DNA of 64,000 nucleotides from Microbacter sp. GSS18 (lineage in GTDB: Bacteria; Actinomycetota; Actinomycetes; Actinomycetales; Microbacteriaceae), in assembly GCA_029319145.1 (NCBI GenBank), contig CP119753.1, forward strand, positions 2,418,001 through 2,482,000. The letters run 5' to 3'. The notes beneath the pieces were generated by a model, which was given only the letters and a program-made list of their open reading frames with translations, was not told the origin of the DNA and did no database searches. The translations under genes were made by a program, and so were the position numbers. Positions within the stretch are counted from its first letter, which is position 1, and the number at the start of each line of letters is the position of its first letter. This document shows positions 44,457 to 56,010 of the stretch, piece after piece.

Positions 44457-45902
44457 ATGACGACCAGTCAGCAGCAGATCCAGCAGTTCGCCGAGGCCGC
44501 AGAGGCGGCGGCGCCCGTTTGGCGGGCGGCGAGCGCCGGCATGCGCGCGGCGTGGCTGCGCGCCGCGGCCGACACGCTCGACGCGCACGTCGACGAGCTC
44601 GTCGCGATCGCCGACGAGGAGACGCGCCTGGGCCCCGTCCGCCTGCGCGGCGAGGTCGCCCGCACGACCGGGCAGCTTCGCCTGTTCGCCGCGGTCGTCG
44701 AGGAGGGCTCGTACCTCGAGCTCACCGTCGACGATGCGGATACCTCGGCCACACCGCCGCGTCCGGAGCTTCGCCGCATGCTCACCGGCGTCGGGCCGGT
44801 CGCGGTGTTCTCGGCATCGAACTTCCCGTTCGCGTTCTCGGTCGCCGGCGGCGACACCGCGTCGGCGCTGGCGGCCGGCAACCCGGTGATCGTCAAGGCC
44901 CACTCGGGTCATCCGCGACTGTCCGAGCGCACGGCGCAGCTGGTGTCCGAGGCGCTCGTCGGCGCCGGCGCCCCCGAGGGCTCGTTCGCGTTGGTCGCCG
45001 GACGCGAGGCCGGCAACGCGCTCGTGCAGCATCCGCTCGTCCAGGCCGCCGGGTTCACCGGCTCGGTCGCCGGCGGGCGCGCGCTGTTCGACCTGGCGTC
45101 CGGCCGTCCCGACCCGATCCCGTTCTACGGCGAGCTCGGGTCGGTGAACCCCGTCGTCATCACGCCGGCCGCGCTGGCAGCGCGCGGCGACGCCCTCGCG
45201 CAGGGCCTCGTCGGGTCGTTCACGCTCGGCGTCGGGCAGTTCTGCACGAAGCCGGGCGTCGTGTTCGTCCCGCGCGGGGCCGGGTTCGAGGACCTCGTTG
45301 CCGCCCACGTCACGGACGCCGCCGGCGGGCCTCTGCTCACCGACCGCATCACGGACGCGTTCCCGGTCGGCATCGGGCATCTCGAGGCCGACCCGTCCGT
45401 CGAGGTCCTCGGCTATGGGGCGCCCGCGGCCGAGGGCTCGGCCCGGCCGGTCGTCTTGACGACGGATGCCCCGGCGGTGGCGCAGCGCCCCGGCACGCTG
45501 CTCGAGGAGTGCTTCGGCCCGGTCACGCTGCTGGTGCGCTACGACGACCAGGCCGATCTGCTCACGGCGCTGCGCGCCGTCCCTGGTTCGCTGACGGCGA
45601 CCCTGCACTCCGAGGATTCGGACGATGTCGCCGACGTGCTGGCCGTCCTCGAGCGCCGCGCCGGACGCGTGCTGTTCGCCGGCTGGCCGACCGGCGTGGC
45701 CGTCACATGGTCGCAGCACCACGGCGGACCCTGGCCGGCCACGACGTCGCTGCACACGTCCGTCGGCGCGACGGCGATCCGCCGGTTCCTGCGCCCCGTC
45801 GTGTTCCAGGACGCCCCCGAGCGTCTGCTCCCCGACGTGCTGTGCGACGCCGCCCTCGAGACGCTCCCCCACCGCCGCAACGGCGTGTTGCGGGTGCCGT
45901 AG
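44457..45902 (+). CDS. 2-oxoglutarate semialdehyde dehydrogenase-like aldehyde dehydrogenase
   Basis: 481-residue aldehyde dehydrogenase. The NAD(P)-binding part has FSASNFPFAFSVAGGD near residue 121; the glutamate lies in FYGELGS near residue 226 and the catalytic cysteine in GQFCTKPG near residue 263. The last motif is typical of ketoglutarate-semialdehyde dehydrogenases, which give 2-oxoglutarate. It follows KdgD and the enolase-superfamily gene after 107 bases that include a hairpin. AAAGGGA precedes the ATG. It closes the oxidative uronate pathway into the citric acid cycle. Confidence 0.85.
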   Translation: MTTSQQQIQQFAEAAEAAAPVWRAASAGMRAAWLRAAADTLDAHVDELVAIADEETRLGPVRLRGEVARTTGQLRLFAAVVEEGSYLELTVDDADTSATPPRPELRRMLTGVGPVAVFSASNFPFAFSVAGGDTASALAAGNPVIVKAHSGHPRLSERTAQLVSEALVGAGAPEGSFALVAGREAGNALVQHPLVQAAGFTGSVAGGRALFDLASGRPDPIPFYGELGSVNPVVITPAALAARGDALAQGLVGSFTLGVGQFCTKPGVVFVPRGAGFEDLVAAHVTDAAGGPLLTDRITDAFPVGIGHLEADPSVEVLGYGAPAAEGSARPVVLTTDAPAVAQRPGTLLEECFGPVTLLVRYDDQADLLTALRAVPGSLTATLHSEDSDDVADVLAVLERRAGRVLFAGWPTGVAVTWSQHHGGPWPATTSLHTSVGATAIRRFLRPVVFQDAPERLLPDVLCDAALETLPHRRNGVLRVP

Positions 45903-45914
45903 CCCGGCGCCGCC

Positions 45915-45990
45915 GCCTTCGGCCTAGGGGCTTCGGCCTTGCCGCCTTCGGCCTAGGGTCTTCGGCCTGGGGGTCTTCGGCCTGGGGGCC
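45915..45990. repeat. Tandem CTTCGGCCT-based repeat
   Basis: Five or six degenerate units of CTTCGGCCTAGGG or CTTCGGCCTGGGG follow the aldehyde dehydrogenase stop codon. The gap 45903-46213 contains this array and two palindromic repeats and no supported gene. Confidence 0.7.
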
Positions 45991-46043
45991 GTGTCCCACT
46001 TCTGGCCGTCCGGCGGGGGCGCAGGCGACCAGAAACGGGACAT
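45991..46043. repeat. Palindromic repeat, copy 3
   Basis: Left arm GTGTCCCACTTCTGGCCG (45991-46008) is intact; the right arm (46026-46043) has several substitutions. Confidence 0.75.
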
Positions 46044-46084
46044 ACCAGCAGCACTCAGGCAGTCACCGGGTGCCGCTGCTACTT

Positions 46085-46139
46085 CATGTCCCACTTCTGG
46101 CCGCCCGGCGGGGCGGCAGGCGACCAAGAGTGGGACATG
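46085..46139. repeat. Palindromic repeat, copy 4
   Basis: Left arm CATGTCCCACTTCTGGCCG (46085-46103) is intact; the right arm (46121-46139) carries substitutions partly shared with copy 3, so the two copies probably arose from each other. Confidence 0.75.
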
Positions 46140-46213
46140 GATGCCTGACGCGGCCGCTACGAGAGGGCTGGATCAGCCGTGGGCCGGCTGACCCCAACTA
46201 CCGCCCGGCGGGA

Positions 46214-47338
46214 TCAGCGGCGGGTGCGGCGCGCCAGCGCGGCGCCGGCCTCGCGCAGCCAACGGGCGGGATCGGCCATCGCCTCGGCGGGCGAACCGGC
46301 GAGTTCGGTGAGAGAGACGGATGCGGCGAACGCCGAGATGTCGGCATCCGGCGCGATGCGTCCGGCGACGAGCGCGACCGGAACATCCGCGCCGGCGGCG
46401 AGGGCCGCGACGTGCGCGGGCACCTTCCCGGCGGCTGATTGGCCGTCGTATGAGCCCTCGCCGGTGACGACCAGCACGGCGCCGGCGACGGCGTCCCGCA
46501 GACCGATCAGCTCGGCCACCGCCGTCGACCCGGGCACAAGCCGCGCTCCCCACGCCAGCAGGCCGAAGCCGGTACCGCCGGCCGCGCCGGCGCCGGGAGC
46601 AGAGGGGTCTGCCGGGAGCAGCGCGGCATAGGACCGCAGCGACTCATCCAGCGCGCGGACGTCGTCGCGCGTCGCGCCCTTCTGCGGGCCGAAGACGGCT
46701 GCGGCGCCGCGCTCACCCAGCAGAGGATTCGTCACGTCGCTGAGCACCTGGACCCCCGCGGGCGGCAGCGCGGCCAGCCCGGCGAGGTCAGCGGTGGCGA
46801 TGTCGCCGATTCCGCGCCCGCCGGGTGCCACGGGAGCGCCCGCGGCGTCGAAGAGCCTCGCCCCGAGAGCGGTCAGCATCCCCGCGCCGCCGTCTGTCGA
46901 CGCGCTCGAGCCGATGCCGAGCACGAGGCGGCTCACGCCGTGCGCGAGCGCCGCGGCGATCGTCTGGCCGAACCCCGTCGTGTCGGCGTCGAGCGGACGC
47001 AGCCGCGGGGGTGTGCCGAGCAGCTCGATGCCGCTGGTCGAGGCGAGTTCGACCACCGCGGTCCCGCGCGACGCCTCGGGCGTCGCCGGCAGCAGCAGCC
47101 ACGAGGCCTCGACGGGATCGCCGGACGGGCCCGTCACCGTCAGCGGCATCCGGACGGCGCCCGGAACGGCCGCCGCGAACGCGTCGAGCGTGCCCTCGCC
47201 GCCGTCGGCCATGGGCAGCACCCGCGGTTCGATGTCGGCATCCGCCGATCGCCATCCGTCGGCGATCGCCGCGGCCGCCGCGGCCGCGGGGATCGATCCC
47301 TTGAAGCTGTCGGGGGCGATCACGACCGTCTGGGGCAT
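46214..47338 (-). CDS. Glycerate kinase
   Basis: 374-residue enzyme of the GarK/GlxK family that phosphorylates D-glycerate. The opening VIAPDSFKGS, the MADGGEGT segment near residue 43 and GIGSSASTDGGAGML near residue 140 are characteristic. No signal peptide. The start has no ribosome site but a GACAAT -10-like box ends 6 bases before it, so the message is probably leaderless. A LacI-type operator lies upstream, placing it under sugar control. Glycerate is not made by the KdgD route, so it must arise from another branch such as tartronate or glyoxylate metabolism. Confidence 0.88.
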   Translation of the reverse strand: MPQTVVIAPDSFKGSIPAAAAAAAIADGWRSADADIEPRVLPMADGGEGTLDAFAAAVPGAVRMPLTVTGPSGDPVEASWLLLPATPEASRGTAVVELASTSGIELLGTPPRLRPLDADTTGFGQTIAAALAHGVSRLVLGIGSSASTDGGAGMLTALGARLFDAAGAPVAPGGRGIGDIATADLAGLAALPPAGVQVLSDVTNPLLGERGAAAVFGPQKGATRDDVRALDESLRSYAALLPADPSAPGAGAAGGTGFGLLAWGARLVPGSTAVAELIGLRDAVAGAVLVVTGEGSYDGQSAAGKVPAHVAALAAGADVPVALVAGRIAPDADISAFAASVSLTELAGSPAEAMADPARWLREAGAALARRTRR

Positions 47339-47344
47339 GGGACC

Positions 47345-47377
47345 ATTGTCGCGGATTCATTGGGAAAGCGCTATCCC
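47345..47377 (-). promoter_or_regulatory. Leaderless promoter and operator of the glycerate kinase gene
   Basis: On the minus strand, GACAAT (47350-47345) precedes ATG 47338 by 6 bases. GGGAAAGCGCTATCCC (47362-47377), a palindrome with one mismatch pair, covers the -35 region. Confidence 0.6.
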
Positions 47378-47429
47378 TGCTGAATGTGCAGGAATCTCCA
47401 TGAGCAGTCGCTGGTCCGGCCGCCGGCGC

Positions 47430-47778
47430 CGTGCGCCCTCCGCGCGCCAGGGCCGAGCGTCGGGGCCGAGCGTCGGGGCCGAGCGTCGGATCCGCCCGCC
47501 GGGCCCGCCCACCGGGTCAGCCCACCGGCCCACCGGCGCCGCCCACCGGGTCCACCCAAGGGCCAGCCCGCCAGCGCCGCCCACCGGGTCCACCCAAGGG
47601 CCGCCCACCGGGTCAGCCCACCGGGTCAGCCCACCGGGTCAGCCCGCCAGCGCCGCCCGCCGGCGCCGGCCGCCGGGGCCGAGCGCCGTCCGCGCGCTGG
47701 GGCCGCCCGCCGTCGCCGGCCGCCGGGTCCGCCCGCCGGGGCCGCCCGCCGGGGCCGAGCGCCGTCCGCGCGCTGGGC

Positions 47779-47790
<12 letters not shown>
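47430..47790. repeat. GC-rich degenerate tandem repeat region
   Basis: About 360 bases of short variants such as CCCACCGGGTC, GCCCGCCGG and GGGGCCGAGCG. A longer block containing GGGCCGAGCGCCGTCCGCGC type sequence recurs near 47676 and 47753. No credible gene is present; the last bases run into the galE coding region. It separates glycerate kinase from galE. Confidence 0.7.
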
Positions 47791-48756
<966 letters not shown>

Positions 48757-48819
48757 GGAACTCCTCGGGGGTGGAACGGTTCGGATCAATTGTCGCGGAT
48801 GTGAGGCCGCGCGTCTTGG

Positions 48820-49806
48820 TCAGTGCGGAGCGGCCGTGCTCGACCGCTCGATCAGTTGCGTGGGCACGATCACGGTGCCGCGCGCGGCGCCGTTCTCGAG
48901 GCCGTCGACCAGTGCGGCGAACGCCCGCTCACCGAGCGCCGGGAAGTCCTGGCGCAGCGTGGTCAGCGGCGGCCGGTAGTCCGCGGCGTCCGCGACGTCG
49001 TCGAACCCGACGACGCTCACGGCGCCGGGCACGTCGCGGCCGCCCTCGGCAAGGGCGCGCAGGACGCCCAGCGCCATCTGGTCGTTGGCGACGAAGACCG
49101 CCGTGGCCTCCGCAGGCAGCAGAGTCCCCAGCGCGTATCCGGATGACGAGGACCAGTCGCCGCGAAGCGGCTCGGGAACCGGCGCGCCGGCGCCCGCCAG
49201 CGCCTCGCGCCAGCCGCGCTCGCGCTCCGCCGCGGCGAACGAGGTCACCGGCCCCGAGATGTGGTGGACGGTGCGATGCCCGAGGCCGAGCAGATGCTCG
49301 ACCGCCCGGCGTGCGCCGCCGGCGTGGTCGGACTGGACGATCGTGAAGCGCTCATCGGCTTCGGCATCCACCACGACCAGATGGAGCCCCGCCGGCGACG
49401 CCGATCCGGCGGCGAGCGCGGTCGCCTCGTTGAGCACCACCGCACCGTCCGCGCCCTGGTCGCGCAGCTGCTCGAACGCCGCGGCGAGCGCGTCGGATCC
49501 GGATGCCGTCACCACGGCCACCGCGTAGCCGCGGGCGGTCGCCGCGTCGACGACCGCCTGCAGCATCCGGAAGTTCCCGACCGTCGCGAGCGTCGAGGCG
49601 ACCAAGCCGATCGTGTGCGACCGGCCGGTGCGCAGCGCCCGTGCGGCGCGGTGCGGGCGGTAGCCGAGCTCAGCCATCGCCGCCTCGACGCGCTCCCGCG
49701 TGGCCGGGTCGACGTTGGGGCTCGCGTTGACGACGCGCGACACGGTCTGACCCGATACCCCCGCCGCCGCAGCGACATCCGCCATCGACACTCGTCGTCC
49801 CGGCAT
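48820..49806 (-). CDS. LacI family regulator, GalR-like
   Basis: 328-residue regulator with HTH MADVAAAAGVSGQTVSRVVN (about residues 8-27) and a sugar-binding domain (VSVVGFDDVADAADYRPPLT near the end). ATG 49806 has GAGGGG six bases upstream; in-frame starts further out extend into the operator region. It is divergent from galT and flanks galE, so it is most likely the galactose regulator, acting at the two sites at 49868 and 49899. The galactose ligand is inferred. Confidence 0.88.
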   Translation of the reverse strand: MPGRRVSMADVAAAAGVSGQTVSRVVNASPNVDPATRERVEAAMAELGYRPHRAARALRTGRSHTIGLVASTLATVGNFRMLQAVVDAATARGYAVAVVTASGSDALAAAFEQLRDQGADGAVVLNEATALAAGSASPAGLHLVVVDAEADERFTIVQSDHAGGARRAVEHLLGLGHRTVHHISGPVTSFAAAERERGWREALAGAGAPVPEPLRGDWSSSSGYALGTLLPAEATAVFVANDQMALGVLRALAEGGRDVPGAVSVVGFDDVADAADYRPPLTTLRQDFPALGERAFAALVDGLENGAARGTVIVPTQLIERSSTAAPH

Positions 49807-49867
49807 CCGAATCCCCTCTTCCGGCCGCGCCCGGTCCACCCGTGCAGAACTCCACGGATCCGGACAT

Positions 49868-49910
49868 GTTGACGTTACCATGCCTCATAGGTTACCGTGT
49901 TTACGTGAAC
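49868..49910. promoter_or_regulatory. Two LacI-type operators and galT promoter
   Basis: GTTGACGTTACC (49868-49879) and GTTTACGTGAAC (49899-49910) are related near-palindromes centred on CG, 31 bases apart (three helical turns). TTGACG (49869-49874) and TTACCG (49892-49897), 17 bases apart, could be the galT promoter. Both regulator and galT transcripts could be controlled here. Confidence 0.6.
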
Positions 49911-51079
49911 ATGATGGAGTTCCAGACACCCGAGACCCTCGGCGCGGGCGTCGTCAAGCGCGCCACGCGCCTCGCCGACGGCCGTGAGCTGATCTACTAC
50001 GACGACCCGGGCACGACGCTCGGCCCCGAGCGGGGCGTCGACGCCCGCACGCTCGACCCCCGCCCGACGACCGCCACGATGCGGCGCGACGTGCTGACCG
50101 GCGACTGGATCTCGGTCGCGGCGGCCCGCCAGAACCGCGCGTTCCTCCCGCCGGCGCACCTGGATCCGCTCGCGCCGCAGACCGAGACCAACCCGTCCGA
50201 GATCCCGTCCCGCTACGACGTCGCGGTCTTCGAGAACAAGTCCCCCTCGTTCGGCCCCGCCCTCGCCGAGGCACACGGCGACGCCCCCGCGGCGACCGAC
50301 GCCCCACGGGATCTCGCCGATCTCGACGCCCCCGGGCTCGGCCGCACCCGCACTTCGGTCGGCCGCTGCGAGGTCGTGTGCTTCAGTCCCGAGCATGCCG
50401 GATCCTTCGGAACCCAGTCCCGCACGCGTGCCCGCACCGTCATCGAGGCGTGGGCCGACCGCACCGCCGCACTGTCGGCGCTGCCGGGCGTGCAGCAGGT
50501 CTTCCCGTTCGAGAACCGGGGCGAGGCCATCGGGGTCACGCTCCCCCACCCGCACGGCCAGATCTACTCCTACCCGTACATCACGCCGCGCACGACGAGC
50601 CTGCTGCGGTCGATCGAGCAGCAGGGCGACGACATGTTCGCCCGCATCCTCGAGTTCGAACGGGCATCCGAGCGGGTGCTCCTCGCCGGCGAGCACTGGA
50701 CCGCGTTCGTGCCGTTCGCCGCACGCTGGCCGCTCGAGGTCCACGTGCTCCCCCACCGTCACGTGGCCGACTTCACCGAGACGACGGATGCCGAGCGCGA
50801 CGAGCTCGCGCCGCTCTACCTGCGACTGCTGCGCGGCATCGACGCGCTCTACGACACCCCCACTCCGTACATCGCGGCGTGGCACCAGGCCCCCGTCCAC
50901 ACCGGCCGTGACGCCGTCCGCCTGAACCTCCAGATCACGTCGCCGCGCCGCGCGGCCGACAAGCTGAAGTACCTCGCCGGATCCGAAGCCGCGATGGGCG
51001 CGTGGATCGGCGACGTCCCGCCCGAGACGGCCGCCGAGCGCCTGCGCGCCGCCGTCGACTCCATCCCCGAGGTGACCGA

Positions 51080-51083
<4 letters not shown>
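49911..51083 (+). CDS. galT: Galactose-1-phosphate uridylyltransferase
   Basis: 390-residue enzyme exchanging UMP between UDP-glucose and galactose-1-phosphate. The active-site motif is LPHPHGQIYSYP near residue 211, with the catalytic histidine in HPH. The C-terminal half carries VLPHRHVADF and a late HQAPVHTG. The start is uncertain: ATG 49911 or 49914 lie next to each other, without a clear ribosome site, directly after an operator, so the message may be almost leaderless. The stop overlaps galK (ATGA). It is the first gene of the galactose operon. Confidence 0.93.
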
Positions 51084-52252
<1,169 letters not shown>

Positions 52253-52314
52253 TCGCCTCCGACGGCGGGGCGCCGAACGCACCACCCCTGGCGGACGGCG
52301 ACCGGGCGTCCTAG

Positions 52315-53199
<885 letters not shown>

Positions 53200-53204
53200 G
53201 CCGC

Positions 53205-53837
53205 ATGCGCCGGCTTCCGCTCCTCGTGCTGGTGGGCGCCGCCGCCGCGGGCGCGGCTCTGCTGGCGTGGGGCGAGTGGGGAGCGTGGCGCGCTTCGCGC
53301 GCGGAGTACCCGCCTGCGGCGTCGCCGGGCGAAGGCGGGGAGGACGTCGTCCTCGTGCTCGGCTACCCGCCCCGCGCCGACGGACGGCCGAGCTTCCTGC
53401 AGCGGTGGCGGACGCGCATCGCGGCACGATCGGCACCGCCCGGCGCCGTGTTCGTGTTCTCGGGTGCGGCGGTGCACGGCGAACGCGCGGAGGCCGACAT
53501 CATGGCCGAGTTCGGCGAGCGGCTCGGGCTGCCGGCCGACCGGATCGTGCGTGAGACACGCGCGCGGTCGACGCGCGAGAACATCGTCAACGCGCTCCCC
53601 TGGCTGCGCGCCGCCCGCACCATCCGCATCGCCTCGAACACGCATCATGCGCTCCGCGCACGTCGCTACCTGCGCGAGGCGGATCCGGACCTCGTACCGC
53701 GGCTGGTCCGCACGCGCGACTTCGTGCCGCTCGAGCTCGGCCCGTTCCGACTCGCCCTGACGTTCTACGACTGGGTGGCCGGGAGCCTCGCGGACGAGCG
53801 CGCCCATGATCTGGACAGACCGAATGTTAGTGACTAA
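53205..53837 (+). CDS. YdcF/SanA-like protein (DUF218)
   Basis: 210-residue protein with one N-terminal hydrophobic segment (about residues 5-22) that should anchor it in the membrane, followed by a DUF218 domain: [13 protein letters not shown] near residue 49, FVFSGAA near residue 84 and [11 protein letters not shown] near residue 121. Members are linked with envelope functions but the activity is not settled. It starts 5 bases after the hydrolase gene. The operator palindrome of the next gene overlaps its last codons. Confidence 0.75.
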   Translation: MRRLPLLVLVGAAAAGAALLAWGEWGAWRASRAEYPPAASPGEGGEDVVLVLGYPPRADGRPSFLQRWRTRIAARSAPPGAVFVFSGAAVHGERAEADIMAEFGERLGLPADRIVRETRARSTRENIVNALPWLRAARTIRIASNTHHALRARRYLREADPDLVPRLVRTRDFVPLELGPFRLALTFYDWVAGSLADERAHDLDRPNVSD

Positions 53838-53841
53838 CATT
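53823..53841. promoter_or_regulatory. Perfect 19-bp palindrome, TetR operator
   Basis: AATGTTAGTGACTAACATT is a perfect inverted repeat around a central G. It ends 7 bases before the GTG of the TetR gene and overlaps the YdcF stop region. The size and AT content fit a TetR-family operator; its right arm could also form the -10 box. Confidence 0.75.
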
Positions 53842-53848
53842 TTGTGCT

Positions 53849-54424
53849 GTGAGCAAGACAGAGCGCACCCGTGAAGCGCTGCTGACCGCCGCACTGGAGC
53901 TGTTCGCCGAGCGCGGCTACGCCGGCGCGACGACGGCTGCGATCGCCGAGCGCGCGGGCGTCAGCGAGATGACGCTGTTCCGCCACTTCCCCACGAAGGA
54001 CGCGCTCGTCGTCGACGACCCGTATGACCCGCTGATGGCCGCCGCCGTCGCGGCGCGGCCCGCCGACGAGCCGCCGCTCGCCGCGACGACGCGCGGTGTG
54101 CGCGACGCGTGGGAGGCCGTCGCGCCACCCGAGGCCGCGGCGATGCGCGAGCAGCTGCGCATCGTGGCATCCAGCGAGGCGTTGCGCGGCGTCATCGCGC
54201 ACCGCAGCCACGAGTCCGAGCGGGCGATCGCCGCCGCGCTCCGATCGCGCGGAGCCGACCGCATCGAGGCGGTCGTCGTGGCCGCCGCCGTGATCGCCGG
54301 CCTCACCGCCGCGCTGCTGGACTGGGCGACGACCGACGCCGCCGACCCCGGCGAGACGATCGCCCGAGCGCTGCGCACCCTCGACGCCGGCGTCGCCGGC
54401 ACGCCCGGGGGGCGGACGCCATGA
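53849..54424 (+). CDS. TetR family transcriptional regulator
   Basis: 191-residue regulator. The HTH lies in [20 protein letters not shown] (about residues 28-47), followed by a helical ligand domain. No ribosome site is visible before GTG 53849, so the transcript may be leaderless. It directly follows its probable operator and is coupled by ATGA overlap to an ABC exporter pair. Autoregulated control of drug or metabolite export is the expected role. Confidence 0.87.
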   Translation: MSKTERTREALLTAALELFAERGYAGATTAAIAERAGVSEMTLFRHFPTKDALVVDDPYDPLMAAAVAARPADEPPLAATTRGVRDAWEAVAPPEAAAMREQLRIVASSEALRGVIAHRSHESERAIAAALRSRGADRIEAVVVAAAVIAGLTAALLDWATTDAADPGETIARALRTLDAGVAGTPGGRTP

Positions 54425-55137
54425 CCGGCCTGGAGCTGTGCGGCGCCTCCCGCGTCTTCCGCGGCGGCGCAGGCGTGTTCGACCTCGAGCTGACGGTGGG
54501 CGCGGGCGAGATCGTCGCGCTCGTCGGCCTCAACGGCGCCGGCAAGACCACGCTGATGCGACTCGCCCTGGGCATGCTTCGACCCGACGCCGGCGACGTC
54601 CGCGTGCTCGGGCATCCGATCGGCCGCGCTCCCGCGGCGGCCTGGGCGCGTGTGGGACACCTCGTCGAGATGCCGCTCACCTACCCCGAACTGACCGCGA
54701 CACAGAATCTCGAGGCGTCGGCACGACTGCGGGGAGCCGACCCCGCGTGCGTCGCAAAGTCACTCGACCGCTGGCTTCTGCGGGCGTACGCCGACCGCCG
54801 CACGCGGCGTCTCTCGCTCGGCAACCGCCAGCGCGTCGGCCTCGCCGCGGCGCTGCAGCACGATCCCGATCTGCTCGTCCTCGACGAGCCCACGAACGCC
54901 CTGGACCCGGCCGGCGTGCTGGTGCTGCGCGACGCGCTGATCGAACGGGCGGATGCCGGCGCCGCCGTGCTGGTGAGCAGTCACCATCTCGACGAGGTGT
55001 CGCGCATCGCGCACCGGATCGTCGTGATGAACGGCGGACGGCTCATCGGCGAGCTCACACCGGGCGAGCCCGAGCTCGAGCGCGTGTTCTTCGAGCACGT
55101 GCGGGCCGACGACGCGCAGCGGACGGTTCGCGGATGA
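54421..55137 (+). CDS. ABC transporter ATP-binding protein
   Basis: 238-residue ATPase. Walker [10 protein letters not shown] lies near residue 37, a signature-type [15 protein letters not shown] near residue 133 and Walker [13 protein letters not shown] near residue 152, with an H-loop in SSHHLDEV. The signature reads LSLGN where LSGGQ is usual, a common variant in drug and bacitracin-type exporters. The ATG overlaps the TetR stop; the permease gene overlaps its own stop. Confidence 0.9.
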   Translation: MTGLELCGASRVFRGGAGVFDLELTVGAGEIVALVGLNGAGKTTLMRLALGMLRPDAGDVRVLGHPIGRAPAAAWARVGHLVEMPLTYPELTATQNLEASARLRGADPACVAKSLDRWLLRAYADRRTRRLSLGNRQRVGLAAALQHDPDLLVLDEPTNALDPAGVLVLRDALIERADAGAAVLVSSHHLDEVSRIAHRIVVMNGGRLIGELTPGEPELERVFFEHVRADDAQRTVRG

Positions 55138-55886
55138 ACGCGGCAGTGCGGGTCGAGGCCATGAAGCTCGTCCGCTCGAGGGTCGGGCTGATCGGAAGCG
55201 CGGCGATCGTCGCGGGCATCCTCGCACTGTGCGGCGGCATGCTGCTCGCCCTCGCCGCCGGCGACCCGCAGCTCGTGGCGAAGCTCGGCCCCGATGCGAG
55301 CCTGACATGGGCGGGACTGTGGAGCACGGCGGCGCAGATCACGTCGGCCGGCGGCCTGCTGGCGTTCGGCGTCGTCGCCGCGTGGCTGTTCGGCCGCGAA
55401 TTCGGGGACGGCACGATCACCGGCCTGTTCGCCCTGCCGGTCGGCCGAGGCGCGATCGCGGCGGCCAAGCTGATCGTGTTCGCCCTGTGGGCGGCGGCGG
55501 TCGGCACCCTCCTCGCCGGCGCCCTCCTCGCGCTCGGCCTGATCGCCGGGTTCGGGGTGCCGGACGCCGCGGCCTGGGCCGGCGCCGGGCGGCAGATCGC
55601 CCTCGGCCTGTTCAGCGCGGGACTCGCCGTGCCGGCCGCGTGGGTCGCGACCGCGGCCCGGTCGCTGCTGGGCGGCGTCAGCGTCGCGATCGGGCTGGTC
55701 GTGGTCGCCCAGGTGGGGGTGGTCGCGGGGGCGGACGGGTGGATGCCGCTGGCAGCCCCCGCACTGTGGGCGATCTCGGCCGGAGCGGCGGTGTCCGGCG
55801 TGCAATTGACGGTGACGCTCGCGTTCGTGGCCCTGTGCGCCGCGGGCACGGTGTGGTGGTGGCATCGCCTGCAGCTCGACCGCTGA
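55134..55886 (+). CDS. ABC-2 type permease
   Basis: 250-residue membrane protein with about six hydrophobic helices and the ABC-2-like block FGREFGDGTITGLFALPVGR near residue 86. It pairs with the ATPase gene, whose stop it overlaps by four bases. Together with the TetR gene it forms a compact three-gene operon closed by a hairpin at 55914. The exported compound is unknown. Confidence 0.87.
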   Translation: MNAAVRVEAMKLVRSRVGLIGSAAIVAGILALCGGMLLALAAGDPQLVAKLGPDASLTWAGLWSTAAQITSAGGLLAFGVVAAWLFGREFGDGTITGLFALPVGRGAIAAAKLIVFALWAAAVGTLLAGALLALGLIAGFGVPDAAAWAGAGRQIALGLFSAGLAVPAAWVATAARSLLGGVSVAIGLVVVAQVGVVAGADGWMPLAAPALWAISAGAAVSGVQLTVTLAFVALCAAGTVWWWHRLQLDR

Positions 55887-55913
55887 GACGACCGCGCGCC
55901 AGCCGAGACGAGA

Positions 55914-55966
55914 AGGTGGCGGCCCCTGCCGAATCCGTCGTCCGGATGCGACCAAGACCGCCACCT
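55914..55966. terminator. Bidirectional hairpin between exporter and GH3 genes
   Basis: AGGTGGCGG (55914-55922) pairs with CCGCCACCT (55958-55966). The loop holds a smaller ATCCG/CGGAT hairpin. It lies between convergent genes. Confidence 0.6.
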
Positions 55967-56010
55967 CTGTGCATGCGTCGTCTCGCGGCGCGCGCGGCGA
56001 GACGACGTGT

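Noticed and set aside
45991..46191. 66-residue frame across palindromic copies 3 and 4
   Set aside because: Composed of repeat arms in different frames and lacks a ribosome site or coupling to a neighbour.
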